The notes under the pieces are model-generated. The model was not told the DNA's origin. It searched no databases and saw nothing but the letters and a program-made list of their open reading frames with translations. This document shows, one piece after another, positions 56,123 through 64,000 of a DNA stretch of 64,000 bases. Position 1 is the first letter of the stretch; every line of letters starts with the position of its first letter. The position numbers and the translations under genes were made by a program. Origin of the DNA: an uncultured Prevotella sp. (GTDB lineage: Bacteria; Bacteroidota; Bacteroidia; Bacteroidales; Bacteroidaceae); NCBI RefSeq assembly GCF_937863835.1, contig NZ_CALMHT010000074.1, positions 1 to 64,000 of the forward strand. The letters are read 5' to 3'.

Positions 56123-58165
56123 ATGAAAAGAACCGCAACGTTATTTGTGTTCCTGATGATGGTCATCGGGACGGCAATGGCTCAGAGAGTGATTAAAAAT
56201 CCCGAAGTAGATTATACCCCTTCTTGGTTTCACATAGACGAAATCAGACTTGACAAGGATGCTACGGTAGTAAAAGGTGAAATGCAGAACCTGCCAAACT
56301 GGTGGTGTCGCGTGGATTCGACCGACTTTCTCATAGATCCTGCCACAAACAAGAAATATATGCTCCGTAGAGCAGAAGGGGTGGAGATAGGGAAACTAAT
56401 TTATATGCCCGAATCCGGGAATGTTCCCTGTACGCTCTTCTTTGAACCTGTCGGTGCCAACGTTAACAAACTGAATTTTTTAGAAATAGGAAATAGAGCC
56501 GAGAGTAATTTATATGGCATCCATTTGACCTCGTCAAAGAAAACTAAAAAAGTGAAATTACGTAAGGGCGAGATTGATCCACGGACCATGACGGCGGAAT
56601 ATTATCAGAATCTTCCTGCAAATAAGAAACCTTGGACGATGGGACTTCATAAGAATATGGACTTCGTAGAACGACCGACCATGATACGCGGACATTTGGT
56701 ACACTATATTCCGGAGTTGGGCATGACATCCGTCAGCCTGATTCTACATGAAAACATGACAAGGCAAGAAAAGAACCTTTATACAAACATCGGAAAAGAC
56801 GGCACTTTCGAGTTTTCCTTTCCGCTGAGTTATGCCCATACTGCTCATTTGATCCACAATGCACCTATTTATATAGAGTCTGGTGACACGCTTGACATCT
56901 ATATCGATATGGAGGTAACGCCTTACAGGAAACCTCGATATATGGCCTATCGCTCGAATGGCGAGAGTGCCATGATTAGCCTGTTATGGGAGTCTCTGGA
57001 AAAGAAGTTGAATGTAAAGTTCGACTATAAGAAAATGGAGGCATCTGTTGCTGGTGGCTCTGATAGTGTAATGGTTTATCGTGGAGAACTGATGGAAAGG
57101 CTGCGACAGGTATGCAATAAAGACTATATGGACAAGATATTCGAAGACTCGCCCCTGTCGCCCTATGGCAAGGAGGTGATTGCCGCCAGCGCACGAGCCA
57201 ATATCATGGAACAGCTAACAGAATTGTACAGCGGATACAACGCAAAACAATACATAACAGAAAGAGATTCCACGGGGAAAATGATTTATAGGGAAGATTC
57301 TACGTTCGTCCCTCTTGATGCCCAAAAGTTCTATGCCGGACTGGAGTCTGTGGCAGACTTGCTTTTCGACTGCCCATTGATGCTCAGCACTTTCTCTGAC
57401 TGGGTATTCTTCAACAGACTGGAATTTACCCCGCTATTTGAGAATTACTGGCGGGCGACTGATGTAGAGAATTTGATGTCTTGTGATGACTACAACCAGA
57501 AACATTATGGATTCGGCAGATGCTTCATGTCTCAAGTGAGGATGTCAAGACTACTATCCGGATTTATGCAAGAACTCCAGAAACGTGAAGATCCCGATGT
57601 AGACAAATTCGGCAATAAGAGTCCGATGAATATTAATCTACATAGCCTTACTTTTCAACTGGCAGACATACTGACAACCATTACTTATCCCGAAATCAGC
57701 CATCGGTTAATGACTTTATATCGCGAGACTATCCGAAAGACGGAAGGCTCTACCAAAAACGAGGACGCTCTTTCACCGGAGCATCGTGCCCTGCTCGACA
57801 AAATCATCAAGCCCTATCGTGGCAATTTGCTTTACATGGATTTCTGGGATATGGGATGCGGACCTTGTCGCCAGGGAATGCTTCAACAGCGAGAGATGGC
57901 AAAAGACCTCAAAGAACAACCTGTCCGGTTCCTTTATGTATACGATGGAAATAATTCCACCCGTACCGATGCCGAGAAATGGATGGGAGAGAATCAAATT
58001 CCCGGTGAACATATTTATATCAGCCATGACGAATGGATGCTTTTTCAGCATATCTTTAACTTCACAGCCATCCCCCACGGCGTACTTATCGATCAGAAAG
58101 GCAAAGTACTTCAAGAGGACATTTACCTGATGAACAAAGAACAACTGACGAAATACATAAAATAA
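56123..58165 (+). CDS. Periplasmic TlpA/thioredoxin-like protein with a long N-terminal region
   Basis: The ATG at 56123 gives 680 residues with a signal peptide (1-20, ending AMAQ); a longer reading from a TTG at 56069 would include the promoter and is rejected. Residues about 25-560 are a beta-rich and helical region without a family I recognise, including the DUF4369-like theme of barrel-associated Bacteroidetes proteins. The C-terminal 110 residues form a thioredoxin domain with the redox motif C579-G-P-C582 and cis-Pro in FTAIPHGVL. It is probably a thiol-disulfide protein anchored to envelope metabolism of the neighbouring barrel protein. The link is by position only. Confidence 0.8.
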   Translation: MKRTATLFVFLMMVIGTAMAQRVIKNPEVDYTPSWFHIDEIRLDKDATVVKGEMQNLPNWWCRVDSTDFLIDPATNKKYMLRRAEGVEIGKLIYMPESGNVPCTLFFEPVGANVNKLNFLEIGNRAESNLYGIHLTSSKKTKKVKLRKGEIDPRTMTAEYYQNLPANKKPWTMGLHKNMDFVERPTMIRGHLVHYIPELGMTSVSLILHENMTRQEKNLYTNIGKDGTFEFSFPLSYAHTAHLIHNAPIYIESGDTLDIYIDMEVTPYRKPRYMAYRSNGESAMISLLWESLEKKLNVKFDYKKMEASVAGGSDSVMVYRGELMERLRQVCNKDYMDKIFEDSPLSPYGKEVIAASARANIMEQLTELYSGYNAKQYITERDSTGKMIYREDSTFVPLDAQKFYAGLESVADLLFDCPLMLSTFSDWVFFNRLEFTPLFENYWRATDVENLMSCDDYNQKHYGFGRCFMSQVRMSRLLSGFMQELQKREDPDVDKFGNKSPMNINLHSLTFQLADILTTITYPEISHRLMTLYRETIRKTEGSTKNEDALSPEHRALLDKIIKPYRGNLLYMDFWDMGCGPCRQGMLQQREMAKDLKEQPVRFLYVYDGNNSTRTDAEKWMGENQIPGEHIYISHDEWMLFQHIFNFTAIPHGVLIDQKGKVLQEDIYLMNKEQLTKYIK

Positions 58166-58197
58166 TTGTTTTAATCCAATATAATAGTTAACTTTGC
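58166..58197 (+). promoter_or_regulatory. Promoter-like sequence without a gene
   Basis: TTG (58166-58168), 20 bp, TAACTTTGC (58189-58197), directly after the thioredoxin-like gene. The 18-bp hairpin starts within 11 bp, so any transcript would be tiny or would read through into the repeat region. Confidence 0.4.
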
Positions 58198-58207
58198 CAC
58201 GTATCTC

Positions 58208-58254
58208 ATTATCTTTGAAGGGAAATTATTTTCCCTTCAAAGATAATTTTTTTC
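58208..58254 (+). terminator. Perfect 18-bp hairpin with T-tract
   Basis: Arms 58208-58225 and 58230-58247 pair without a mismatch around a TTAT loop, followed by seven T. The left flank is A/T-rich as well, so it could stop transcription from either side. It probably ends the thioredoxin-like gene, and its right arm is the start of the 47-bp repeat. Confidence 0.85.
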
Positions 58255-58282
58255 CGCAGTGCGCAATTTTTCTCGCACGACG
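58236..58282. repeat. 47-bp repeat, copy 1
   Basis: From TTCAAAGATAA to CTCGCACGACG. It matches copy 2 (58808-58854) at 46 of 47 positions. The CTCGCACGACG end recurs inverted at 58542-58550 (GTCGTGCGA) and, in a diverged form, at 59392-59410. Confidence 0.8.
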
Positions 58283-58306
58283 GGGAAATTAATATGCCCC
58301 AACTAA

Positions 58307-58339
58307 TTTGGAAATCTCAATAATTTTTATTATCTTTGC
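58307..58339 (+). promoter_or_regulatory. Consensus promoter without a recognisable gene
   Basis: TTTG (58307-58310), 20 bp, TATCTTTGC (58331-58339). An ATG follows at once (58340) but opens only a 23-codon frame. A small RNA or the remnant of a lost gene are both possible. Confidence 0.5.
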
Positions 58340-58765
58340 ATGAAGAAACAGAAACCCCCAATAAATAATATAAGTGTATTCAGATATATTAATTTTTTGC
58401 CTACGGTTTAAAAATCAAAATAAAAACATCACAACGTCTCAGAAAAGATTAAACCACTGACAACCAACATGTTAATGGTCGGAAATAGCGGCCGCAAATG
58501 TAACAAAACCACGCACAAACGTCACACAAATCGTATGTCCTGTCGTGCGAATCGGCTGGTTGAGAGACTCAAATCGATGGATTTATACAAAATTCAGGCC
58601 TAAATTTTGTCCGAAAACGGTGGGGATGAAGAACAATCCCACTAGTTTTGAAGCATTTTTAGGCCTAAATATTCTTCAAGATTGGTGGAATTGCAGCTCA
58701 AAAGCGGTGAATTTCAAAAAAGGCACCGTGATAACAGAAGGTTAAGTTGGTATCTGCCATTTCCA

Positions 58766-58777
58766 CGTCGTGCGAGA
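58766..58777. repeat. Inverted end of the 47-bp repeat
   Basis: CGTCGTGCGAGA is the perfect inverse of TCTCGCACGACG at 58843-58854. The two enclose copy 2 and the inner inverted pair TTGAAG/CTTCAA, so 58766-58854 is a nested palindrome typical of a miniature element. Confidence 0.7.
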
Positions 58778-58807
58778 TGATTTTCCTTGAAGGGAATTTT
58801 TTTATTC

Positions 58808-58854
58808 TTCAAAGATAATTTTTTTCAGCAGTGCGCAATTTTTCTCGCACGACG
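58808..58854. repeat. 47-bp repeat, copy 2
   Basis: This copy differs from copy 1 by one base (CAGC for CCGC). The hairpin arm before it is degraded relative to copy 1. GCGCAATTTT occurs twice here, at 58833-58842 and 58854-58863 (approximately), a short direct repeat. Confidence 0.8.
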
Positions 58855-58947
58855 CGCAATTTTATAAATTCCAACTTAAAAGTGGACCACGGTTTATCAT
58901 TGGAAAGTGGTAGAAATGAAAAATGTCAAATATTATTTGAATTTTCG

Positions 58948-59053
58948 GTGTGGAAGCAGTGTGGAAGCAACCGGATTTGCCTCCACACCTTTCAAATATA
59001 TCTATATCAGATGAATACAAAGCTGATTTTTTGTCAGTGGAGTGTGGAGGCAA
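58948..59053. repeat. GTGTGGAAGCA repeat cluster
   Basis: GTGTGGAAGCA occurs in tandem at 58948-58958 and 58959-58969, inverted as TTGCCTCCACAC at 58977-58988, and again direct as GTGTGGAGGCAA at 59042-59053. The second and third form a hairpin with a 6-nt loop and one weak pair. The order +, +, -, + within 106 bp does not fit a CRISPR array. Confidence 0.75.
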
Positions 59054-59441
59054 AAACGAAAAAAATAGTGGGGAAGGGAAAGAGTGGCTAATAATCTATT
59101 GTATTATGAGAAATTTAGTGGTGATGTCCTTTTCTATTTTTTAAGCACTAACTCCTTGGTCTGCTACGATCTTCCCGGCATGGATATAATTTATCTTTTG
59201 CACTTTTGCAAATGTTGTAGACAATTTTCTGGCAAGTATAAAATTCAAGTATAATATACGTCGAGGATCTCTTTACGTAGAATTAATTAATTGATAGTGT
59301 TCGTTCTAGTTATAATTAATGAGTTTCATAGCTGTTCAATGAAGTTCTATACTAACAAATCAAAAAGGCCGACAGTTCCTTAAAGGAGATATTTCTCGCT
59401 CGACGGGGATTTGTTCAATGTTAGGCGGAGCGGAAACCAAA

Positions 59442-62400
59442 TTATTGTTTGTAATCACTAGGTGGTACGCCAAAATATTTCTTGAAACTTACAGAGAAAT
59501 GACTCAGTGTGCTAAATCCGGTTATGTCGGCAATCTCAGATATGTTATGTTTACCCTCGTTGATAAGTTCAGCAGCCCTATTCAGTTTATAAGCCTTAAA
59601 AAATTCATTTGGTGACATACCCGTGAGACCTTTCATCTTATAATAGAACTTTGTCCTAGATATATGCAGCCCTTCAATAATGCGGTTTATATTGAGTTCA
59701 CTGTCAGACAAACCTTTGTCCATCAATGAATACAATTCACGCATAAATGAGGAATCAGAGCCGGATATTATATTCGTATCGATACCTTCAGCCTTGGTGG
59801 AATGTTCAAGAGCGTGCCGCAAATTTTCCTGATTACGCAAGAGCGACTGTATAAGAGCCAACAAATATTGCGGATCGAAAGGCTTGGTAACATAAGCATT
59901 AGCACCGTCGTGTAATCCCCTGATCTGATCGTCAACAAGCGTCTTCGCTGTAAGTAATATAACAGGAATGTGACTATACGATATGTTTTGTTTTATCATT
60001 CTGCAAAACTGGAATCCATCAACATCAGGCATAAGAACGTCACTGATAATTATATCTGGGTTTATTTCGTCTAATGACATATACGCACTTTTGGCATTGA
60101 ATCTGACTTCGATTTTATATGTAGAAGACAAAAAATCTTTCATATAGTTTGCTATATCTACATCATCATCAACAACCAGTACAGTAGCGGCATTGATGCC
60201 TTCGGCATCTTCCTCGTTTTGTTCCAGATCCTTTTCTTCAATATGCATTGATTGTTTCAATGGAGCAGATACAGCTTTCTCGCAATCAAGATATTCATTT
60301 CCATTTATAGGAAGAATAAGTGTGAAAACAGCCCCTCCGTCAGAATTGTTATCCACAGATATCCTTCCGTGGTGTATCTCAGCAAGACGTTGCGAATAAT
60401 AGAGACCGATGCCTGTCCCCCAGTTGAGTATCGTTTGAGAATTTTCTATTTGATAATAACGCTTGAAGATATCTTTCTTTTTATCCTCAGGAATACCAGG
60501 TCCAGTATCGGAAACGGAAATTTTCATTTGGTTGGATTCAACGTCGAATGATACTATGATTTCTCCTCCAGATGGGGTGAATTTCATTGCATTAGAGAGA
60601 AAATTGCTAATTATTGTTTCCACCTTGTCGCCATCAAACCATACATCGTATTTATCCTCAAGTCCAACGGTACTAAGTTCTATGCCTTTTTCTTCCGCAT
60701 TAATTTTAAATATGGCAATAACATCATTTATTCTGCGGACAATGTCGCCATAAGACACTTCTACCCTGATTACATCGCTCTCAAGTTTCTGGAATTGAAG
60801 TAACCTGTTTACCAATTTCAGCATTCTGTCTACAGACCTTTGCACAATAGAGAGCAGATGCTTTTGATCGCCTGTTATTCTTTTGTCGTTTGACAAAGAG
60901 GATATCGGACCGAGTATCATAGTAAGAGGTGTTCTGAATTCATGAGAAACATTAGAGAAAAAGCGCATATTCATCTGATTCGTTTCCCATTCGGCCTCCT
61001 TTTCTCTCTTTTCCCGTTTGGCTATTTCTTTCTGGATACGTATTCGTTTGCTGATGTTTATAACATAAGCAGCAGTCAATGATACTAATAATACATAAAT
61101 CGTGATAGCCCACCATTGCAGCCATGGTGCACGTATAACATGAATTCTTATTGATTTACTGCCAATCACATTGTTAACGTCATTGCTTGTTATTTTCACC
61201 TTGAAAATGTAATTGCCAGATGGAAGATTGGAATATATGGCCACATGGTCGCTTCCTGATTTAATCCAGTATTTGTCGTATCCTTCTATCTTGTAATAGT
61301 ACTGGACATTTGAAAATTCTCCATAGTCCAAGGCTGCAAAAGAAATAGAGAAACTGCGTTGTTTGTAATTAAGATATATGTCAGGATTATAATTCAACGA
61401 CTGTTTTATACACTTATCTTGATCTGGTCTGATATCTTCGTCGTAAATCTTAAGGCTTTCGAATAATACATCAATCTTTCTGTGTTTCGACGAATAACGA
61501 GGATTAAAATAAGTTACGCCATGCGTTCCTCCGAATACTAGCATTCCTTCTGATGTCACAGATGAACTGCGGTCGTTGAATTGATTACCGCCAATGCCGT
61601 CATCTACGAAATATTCCACGATGTTACCCGTCCTGCGGTCGTATTTACACAATCCATTAAGGGTGCTTATCCACATATTGCCATCGGAACCTTCTTCTAT
61701 ACTCGAAATATCAGCACATGATATCCCTTCTATTGGACTTATCATATTGTTATGCAGACGGAATAGACCGTTACCGATAGTCCCTATCCATATGTCTCCG
61801 CGACTGTCAGGAGTAACACAGTTGGGTATTATCTTTGAATGTCTCACATATTTTCTGAAAGGAAATGTTTTTTTTACTTTAAATGTTTTAGGGTCAATGA
61901 CCTTGATGTCCTCATCAAACGCGCTCACCAATAATCCTCCTTTGTATGAGAAAATACTTGTAATAAAGCTAAACTTACTTTTATCGAAAGTGTACTTTGA
62001 AAATTCATCTTCGCCAGGTTTGAGATAAAGCAATACATTAGAATATCCGACAACGAAATAAGTCCCATCAGCATTTTCGAAAATATTATATGGAGCTATT
62101 GATAAACGATATGCTTTTTTTAATGAAATGTTACCATTGTACCCTGTACACTTATATGCTAAACCACTTGATGTTAACAGCCATAAATTGTATTCTGCAT
62201 CGATATTTATTTTGACGACTCGCTCCTGAGACTTAATGAATGGAATATTTACATTCTTGATAATCCTTTGATTCCTACTATAATAAAAGACACCATTATG
62301 GGCTGTAGAAGCCCAAAAACCACCATCATGGTCAGATGCGAGACTGGTCACAGATTTATGGAACAATGCAAACATGACATGGATGTCGTCATTAAACATA

Positions 62401-63389
62401 TTCTTATATTTGTATTTGACAAAATATGACTGATCGGATGTTCCTATCCACAAATTTTTCTGCGAATCGACATACATCGAAGTTATATCCGAATTTATCT
62501 TATCGAGGAAATCAACATCAAAAGGTATCTTTATAACGCGCTGTTTGAAATCGTATTCGAAAAAGCCCTTGGATGTATACAGCAAGATGGATGTTTTACT
62601 CATGTTCAGAATGCTATATATCATAGATGACATCAGTAATGAATTGCCCGATATGGCTTCAGGCAACTTGACGAATCGCATCGTACTTGTATCAAAAAGT
62701 TGAAGTCTTCTATCAGAGACAATCCACATCTGAGAATCATTATCCATAACGGCACTTGATATGAATTTAAATTCTTTCTTATAAATCATGGAATAATTCC
62801 CTGCTTTGTAAGCCGATATATGCGTTGCACCTATTCCCCAAAGATTTCCCACCTTATCCGCACAGAGATATGTATAATATTCTTTGTTCATATTAAAATT
62901 AGGAATGGCGAGAACGAAACGGTTGGCCAAGGAATCATATACACATACATGCGTGACCATATTAATATATATGTTACCTCTTCCGCTCTCACATATCTGC
63001 ATGGCATTAATGTTTGGACCGTCGATGACAACACGTTTGAAATCATCCTTGTCTGTTTGATAACAGATTCCCGAACAGGTCCCTATCCAGATTCTTTTTT
63101 TAGAATCAAGGAACAAACATCTGATTTGATTGTCTGGAATACTTAAACTGTCTTCCTGATTATAAAAATATTGATAATATTGATTGCCTACAAATTTGTT
63201 TACTCCACGAGAAGTCCCTATCCAGATTTGTCCGAACTTATCCTCGGCAAATGATGTTATATGCTGATTGGATATTTCAGACGAAATTTTTCGCCATTCC
63301 GATTTATTCAAATTCTTGCTGTTATTGTTGCACGAAAAAAGCAAGAAAATAAAAACCGTGAACAATAGATATTGTTTCTTAGATTTCAT
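59442..63389 (-). CDS. Hybrid two-component system sensor/regulator (HTCS)
   Basis: HTCS proteins sense glycan fragments in the periplasm and activate a linked polysaccharide utilization locus. The start at 63389 gives 1315 residues with an N-terminal signal/lipobox-like segment (FLLFSCNNN). Order: two-lobed beta-propeller of Reg_prop repeats (IGQIWIGTSRG, KRIWIGTCSG, to about 650), Y_Y_Y domain (about 660-750), one membrane span (about 757-780), HisKA with phospho-His in SNVSHEFRTPL (about 814), HATPase (about 930-1040), receiver with Asp in IISDVLMPD (about 1116) and a C-terminal AraC helix-turn-helix (about 1215-1315, ISEIADITGFSTLSHFSVSFKKYFG). A longer reading from upstream is rejected because it would include the promoter. 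It is divergent from susC. Confidence 0.95.
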   Translation of the reverse strand: MKSKKQYLLFTVFIFLLFSCNNNSKNLNKSEWRKISSEISNQHITSFAEDKFGQIWIGTSRGVNKFVGNQYYQYFYNQEDSLSIPDNQIRCLFLDSKKRIWIGTCSGICYQTDKDDFKRVVIDGPNINAMQICESGRGNIYINMVTHVCVYDSLANRFVLAIPNFNMNKEYYTYLCADKVGNLWGIGATHISAYKAGNYSMIYKKEFKFISSAVMDNDSQMWIVSDRRLQLFDTSTMRFVKLPEAISGNSLLMSSMIYSILNMSKTSILLYTSKGFFEYDFKQRVIKIPFDVDFLDKINSDITSMYVDSQKNLWIGTSDQSYFVKYKYKNMFNDDIHVMFALFHKSVTSLASDHDGGFWASTAHNGVFYYSRNQRIIKNVNIPFIKSQERVVKINIDAEYNLWLLTSSGLAYKCTGYNGNISLKKAYRLSIAPYNIFENADGTYFVVGYSNVLLYLKPGEDEFSKYTFDKSKFSFITSIFSYKGGLLVSAFDEDIKVIDPKTFKVKKTFPFRKYVRHSKIIPNCVTPDSRGDIWIGTIGNGLFRLHNNMISPIEGISCADISSIEEGSDGNMWISTLNGLCKYDRRTGNIVEYFVDDGIGGNQFNDRSSSVTSEGMLVFGGTHGVTYFNPRYSSKHRKIDVLFESLKIYDEDIRPDQDKCIKQSLNYNPDIYLNYKQRSFSISFAALDYGEFSNVQYYYKIEGYDKYWIKSGSDHVAIYSNLPSGNYIFKVKITSNDVNNVIGSKSIRIHVIRAPWLQWWAITIYVLLVSLTAAYVINISKRIRIQKEIAKREKREKEAEWETNQMNMRFFSNVSHEFRTPLTMILGPISSLSNDKRITGDQKHLLSIVQRSVDRMLKLVNRLLQFQKLESDVIRVEVSYGDIVRRINDVIAIFKINAEEKGIELSTVGLEDKYDVWFDGDKVETIISNFLSNAMKFTPSGGEIIVSFDVESNQMKISVSDTGPGIPEDKKKDIFKRYYQIENSQTILNWGTGIGLYYSQRLAEIHHGRISVDNNSDGGAVFTLILPINGNEYLDCEKAVSAPLKQSMHIEEKDLEQNEEDAEGINAATVLVVDDDVDIANYMKDFLSSTYKIEVRFNAKSAYMSLDEINPDIIISDVLMPDVDGFQFCRMIKQNISYSHIPVILLTAKTLVDDQIRGLHDGANAYVTKPFDPQYLLALIQSLLRNQENLRHALEHSTKAEGIDTNIISGSDSSFMRELYSLMDKGLSDSELNINRIIEGLHISRTKFYYKMKGLTGMSPNEFFKAYKLNRAAELINEGKHNISEIADITGFSTLSHFSVSFKKYFGVPPSDYKQ

Positions 63390-63407
63390 CAATTTAATTC
63401 TTTTAAT

Positions 63408-63438
63408 GCAAATATATCTATAAGTTTTAGAATAGCAA
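63408..63438 (-). promoter_or_regulatory. Promoter of the HTCS gene
   Basis: On the minus strand, TTG (63438-63436), 19 bp, TATATTTGC (63416-63408). This leaves a leader of only about 15 nt, and it supports the start at 63389. Confidence 0.65.
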
Positions 63439-63482
63439 TCAATTATTTTGTGTTTTTTAGCATAAACTGAATAATTCGAAAA

Positions 63483-63550
63483 CAATTTGAACAAATAGGA
63501 AAACACTTTGTCTCTACGACGGAAAACATTTAAAACAAATAAGAAAATAA
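63483..63550 (+). promoter_or_regulatory. Degenerate direct repeats upstream of susC, candidate HTCS site
   Basis: Segments 63483-63506 and 63527-63550 match at 18 of 24 positions, sharing ACAAAT followed by AGGAAAA/AAGAAAA. The period is 44 bp, four helical turns. They end 17 bp before the susC -7 element, which lacks a -33 TTTG, as expected for an activator-dependent promoter. Confidence 0.45.
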
Positions 63551-63567
63551 CTCAAGAAAGAGTAAGC

Positions 63568-63576
63568 TAACTTTGC
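63568..63576 (+). promoter_or_regulatory. -7 element of the susC promoter
   Basis: TAACTTTGC, 38 bp before the ATG; no -33 TTTG at the usual distance. Confidence 0.65.
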
Positions 63577-63613
63577 AACTGTTTATTTGACTAATATTAT
63601 AAACCTATTTTAT

Positions 63614-64000
63614 ATGAAGAACAAAAAATTAAAAAATGAAGGATTGAAAAAGGTGATTATATTTACTCTTTTCTTCCTATTATGTATTCCATCGCTCTTT
63701 GCGCAAAATAAAATTTCTGTGAAAGGAACTGTTATGGACAAGAACAAGGAACCGATGATCGGTGTTACGATAAAAGAAGTTGGAACATCTGGCGGAACTA
63801 TCACCGACTTTGATGGTAACTTTAACCTTACTGTAACACGCGGTGCTGAATTGCAAATCTCTTATGTAGGATACAAAACGACGACAGTTAAAGTCAATAC
63901 AGATAAAGTAGTAGTTACACTGTTTGAAAACGAGAAACTACTTGATGAGGTGGTCGTCGTAGGATATGGAGTACAAAAGAAGAGCTCTTTAACTGGAGCT
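63614..64000 (+). CDS. SusC/RagA family TonB-linked outer-membrane protein, 5' part
   Basis: The first 129 codons of a SusC-type transporter, cut by the window end. Residues 1-31 are a long basic signal peptide ending SLFAQ. They are followed by a carboxypeptidase-regulatory-like domain (VKGTVMDKNKEPMIGVTIKEVGT, FDGNFNLTV, ISYVGYKT) and the start of the plug with the hallmark LLDEVVVVGYGVQKKSSLTGA. SusC proteins import glycans with a SusD partner, expected just downstream. The divergent HTCS gene is its probable activator. Confidence 0.95.
   Translation, partial: MKNKKLKNEGLKKVIIFTLFFLLCIPSLFAQNKISVKGTVMDKNKEPMIGVTIKEVGTSGGTITDFDGNFNLTVTRGAELQISYVGYKTTTVKVNTDKVVVTLFENEKLLDEVVVVGYGVQKKSSLTGA

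Larger units (their letters stand above)
58166..59441. other. Gene-poor, repeat-rich intergenic region
   Basis: This 1.28-kb stretch has no reading frame with recognisable protein features. It contains a perfect 18-bp hairpin, two copies of a 47-bp repeat and inverted fragments of it, a set of GTGTGGAAGCA-type repeats, two AGGCCTAAA motifs, and several promoter-like elements on both strands (58166-58197 plus, 58307-58339 plus, and TACATTTGC at 58502-58494 minus). It looks like a collection point for small palindromic elements, or decayed mobile DNA, between the barrel locus and the polysaccharide locus. A small RNA is possible. Confidence 0.7.

Noticed and set aside
58340..58411. 23-codon frame right after a consensus promoter
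   Set aside because: The start codon touches the -7 element and the peptide has no signal, so it is more likely chance or a remnant.
58545..58745. 66-codon frame in the repeat region
   Set aside because: It overlaps repeated motifs, lacks a promoter at a sensible distance and shows no protein-like pattern I recognise. A decayed fragment cannot be excluded.
58948..59053. Possible CRISPR array from GTGTGGAAGCA repeats
   Set aside because: Only four short units, mixed orientations, uneven spacing, and no cas genes in the window.
63390..63506. Earlier start of the HTCS gene
   Set aside because: The extra codons contain the minus-strand promoter and would displace the signal segment.

Overview
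The window reads as a chromosomal segment of a Bacteroidales bacterium, most likely Prevotellaceae. Evidence: promoters of the Bacteroidetes type (-33 TTTG/TTGG, about 19-20 bp, -7 TAnnTTTG), few Shine-Dalgarno sequences, a SusC-type TonB receptor beside a hybrid two-component regulator, and housekeeping proteins of Bacteroidales size and domain make-up. The genus is an inference; no 16S gene is present.

Layout. 1-5.5 kb: a phosphate-uptake operon (porin-like protein, pstS, pstC, pstA, pstB, phoU) ending in a hairpin shared with a convergent small PH-domain gene. 6-12 kb: a secreted DUF5703 (GH95-like) protein, gamma-carbonic anhydrase, malate dehydrogenase and an Xaa-Pro aminopeptidase. 12-13.6 kb: rpsU, xerC and hpf. 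13.6-45.5 kb: an almost unbroken run of information-processing genes, all on the plus strand: four tRNAs, tuf, tRNA-Trp, secE, nusG, rplKAJL, rpoBC, a DUF3467 gene, rpsL, rpsG, fusA, then the S10, spc and alpha clusters through rpoA and rplQ. It is punctuated by hairpins and a candidate leader RNA before rpsJ.

45.6-52.8 kb: a glycine-zipper lipoprotein with an EF-hand loop, RlpA, glutamate dehydrogenase, O-acetylhomoserine sulfhydrylase, and a 985-residue protein fusing two receiver-like domains to a PEP/pyruvate-binding (ATP-grasp) domain. 53-58.2 kb: an accessory trio of a membrane-anchored OmpR-type winged-helix regulator, an outer-membrane beta-barrel protein and a periplasmic thioredoxin-like protein, with repeated operator-like sequences. 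58.2-59.4 kb: a stretch without a convincing gene, full of palindromes and repeats and with promoter-like signals that lead to no gene. 59.4-64 kb: the start of a polysaccharide utilization locus, with a hybrid two-component system (minus strand) divergent from a susC gene that runs off the window.

The least ordinary items are the receiver/ATP-grasp fusion, the perfect Shine-Dalgarno of hpf near rpsU in a region where such sites are scarce, the tethered regulator next to an 11-bp-period direct repeat abutting the neighbouring promoter, the three-way-junction RNA before rpsJ, and the repeat-rich region at 58.2-59.4 kb.
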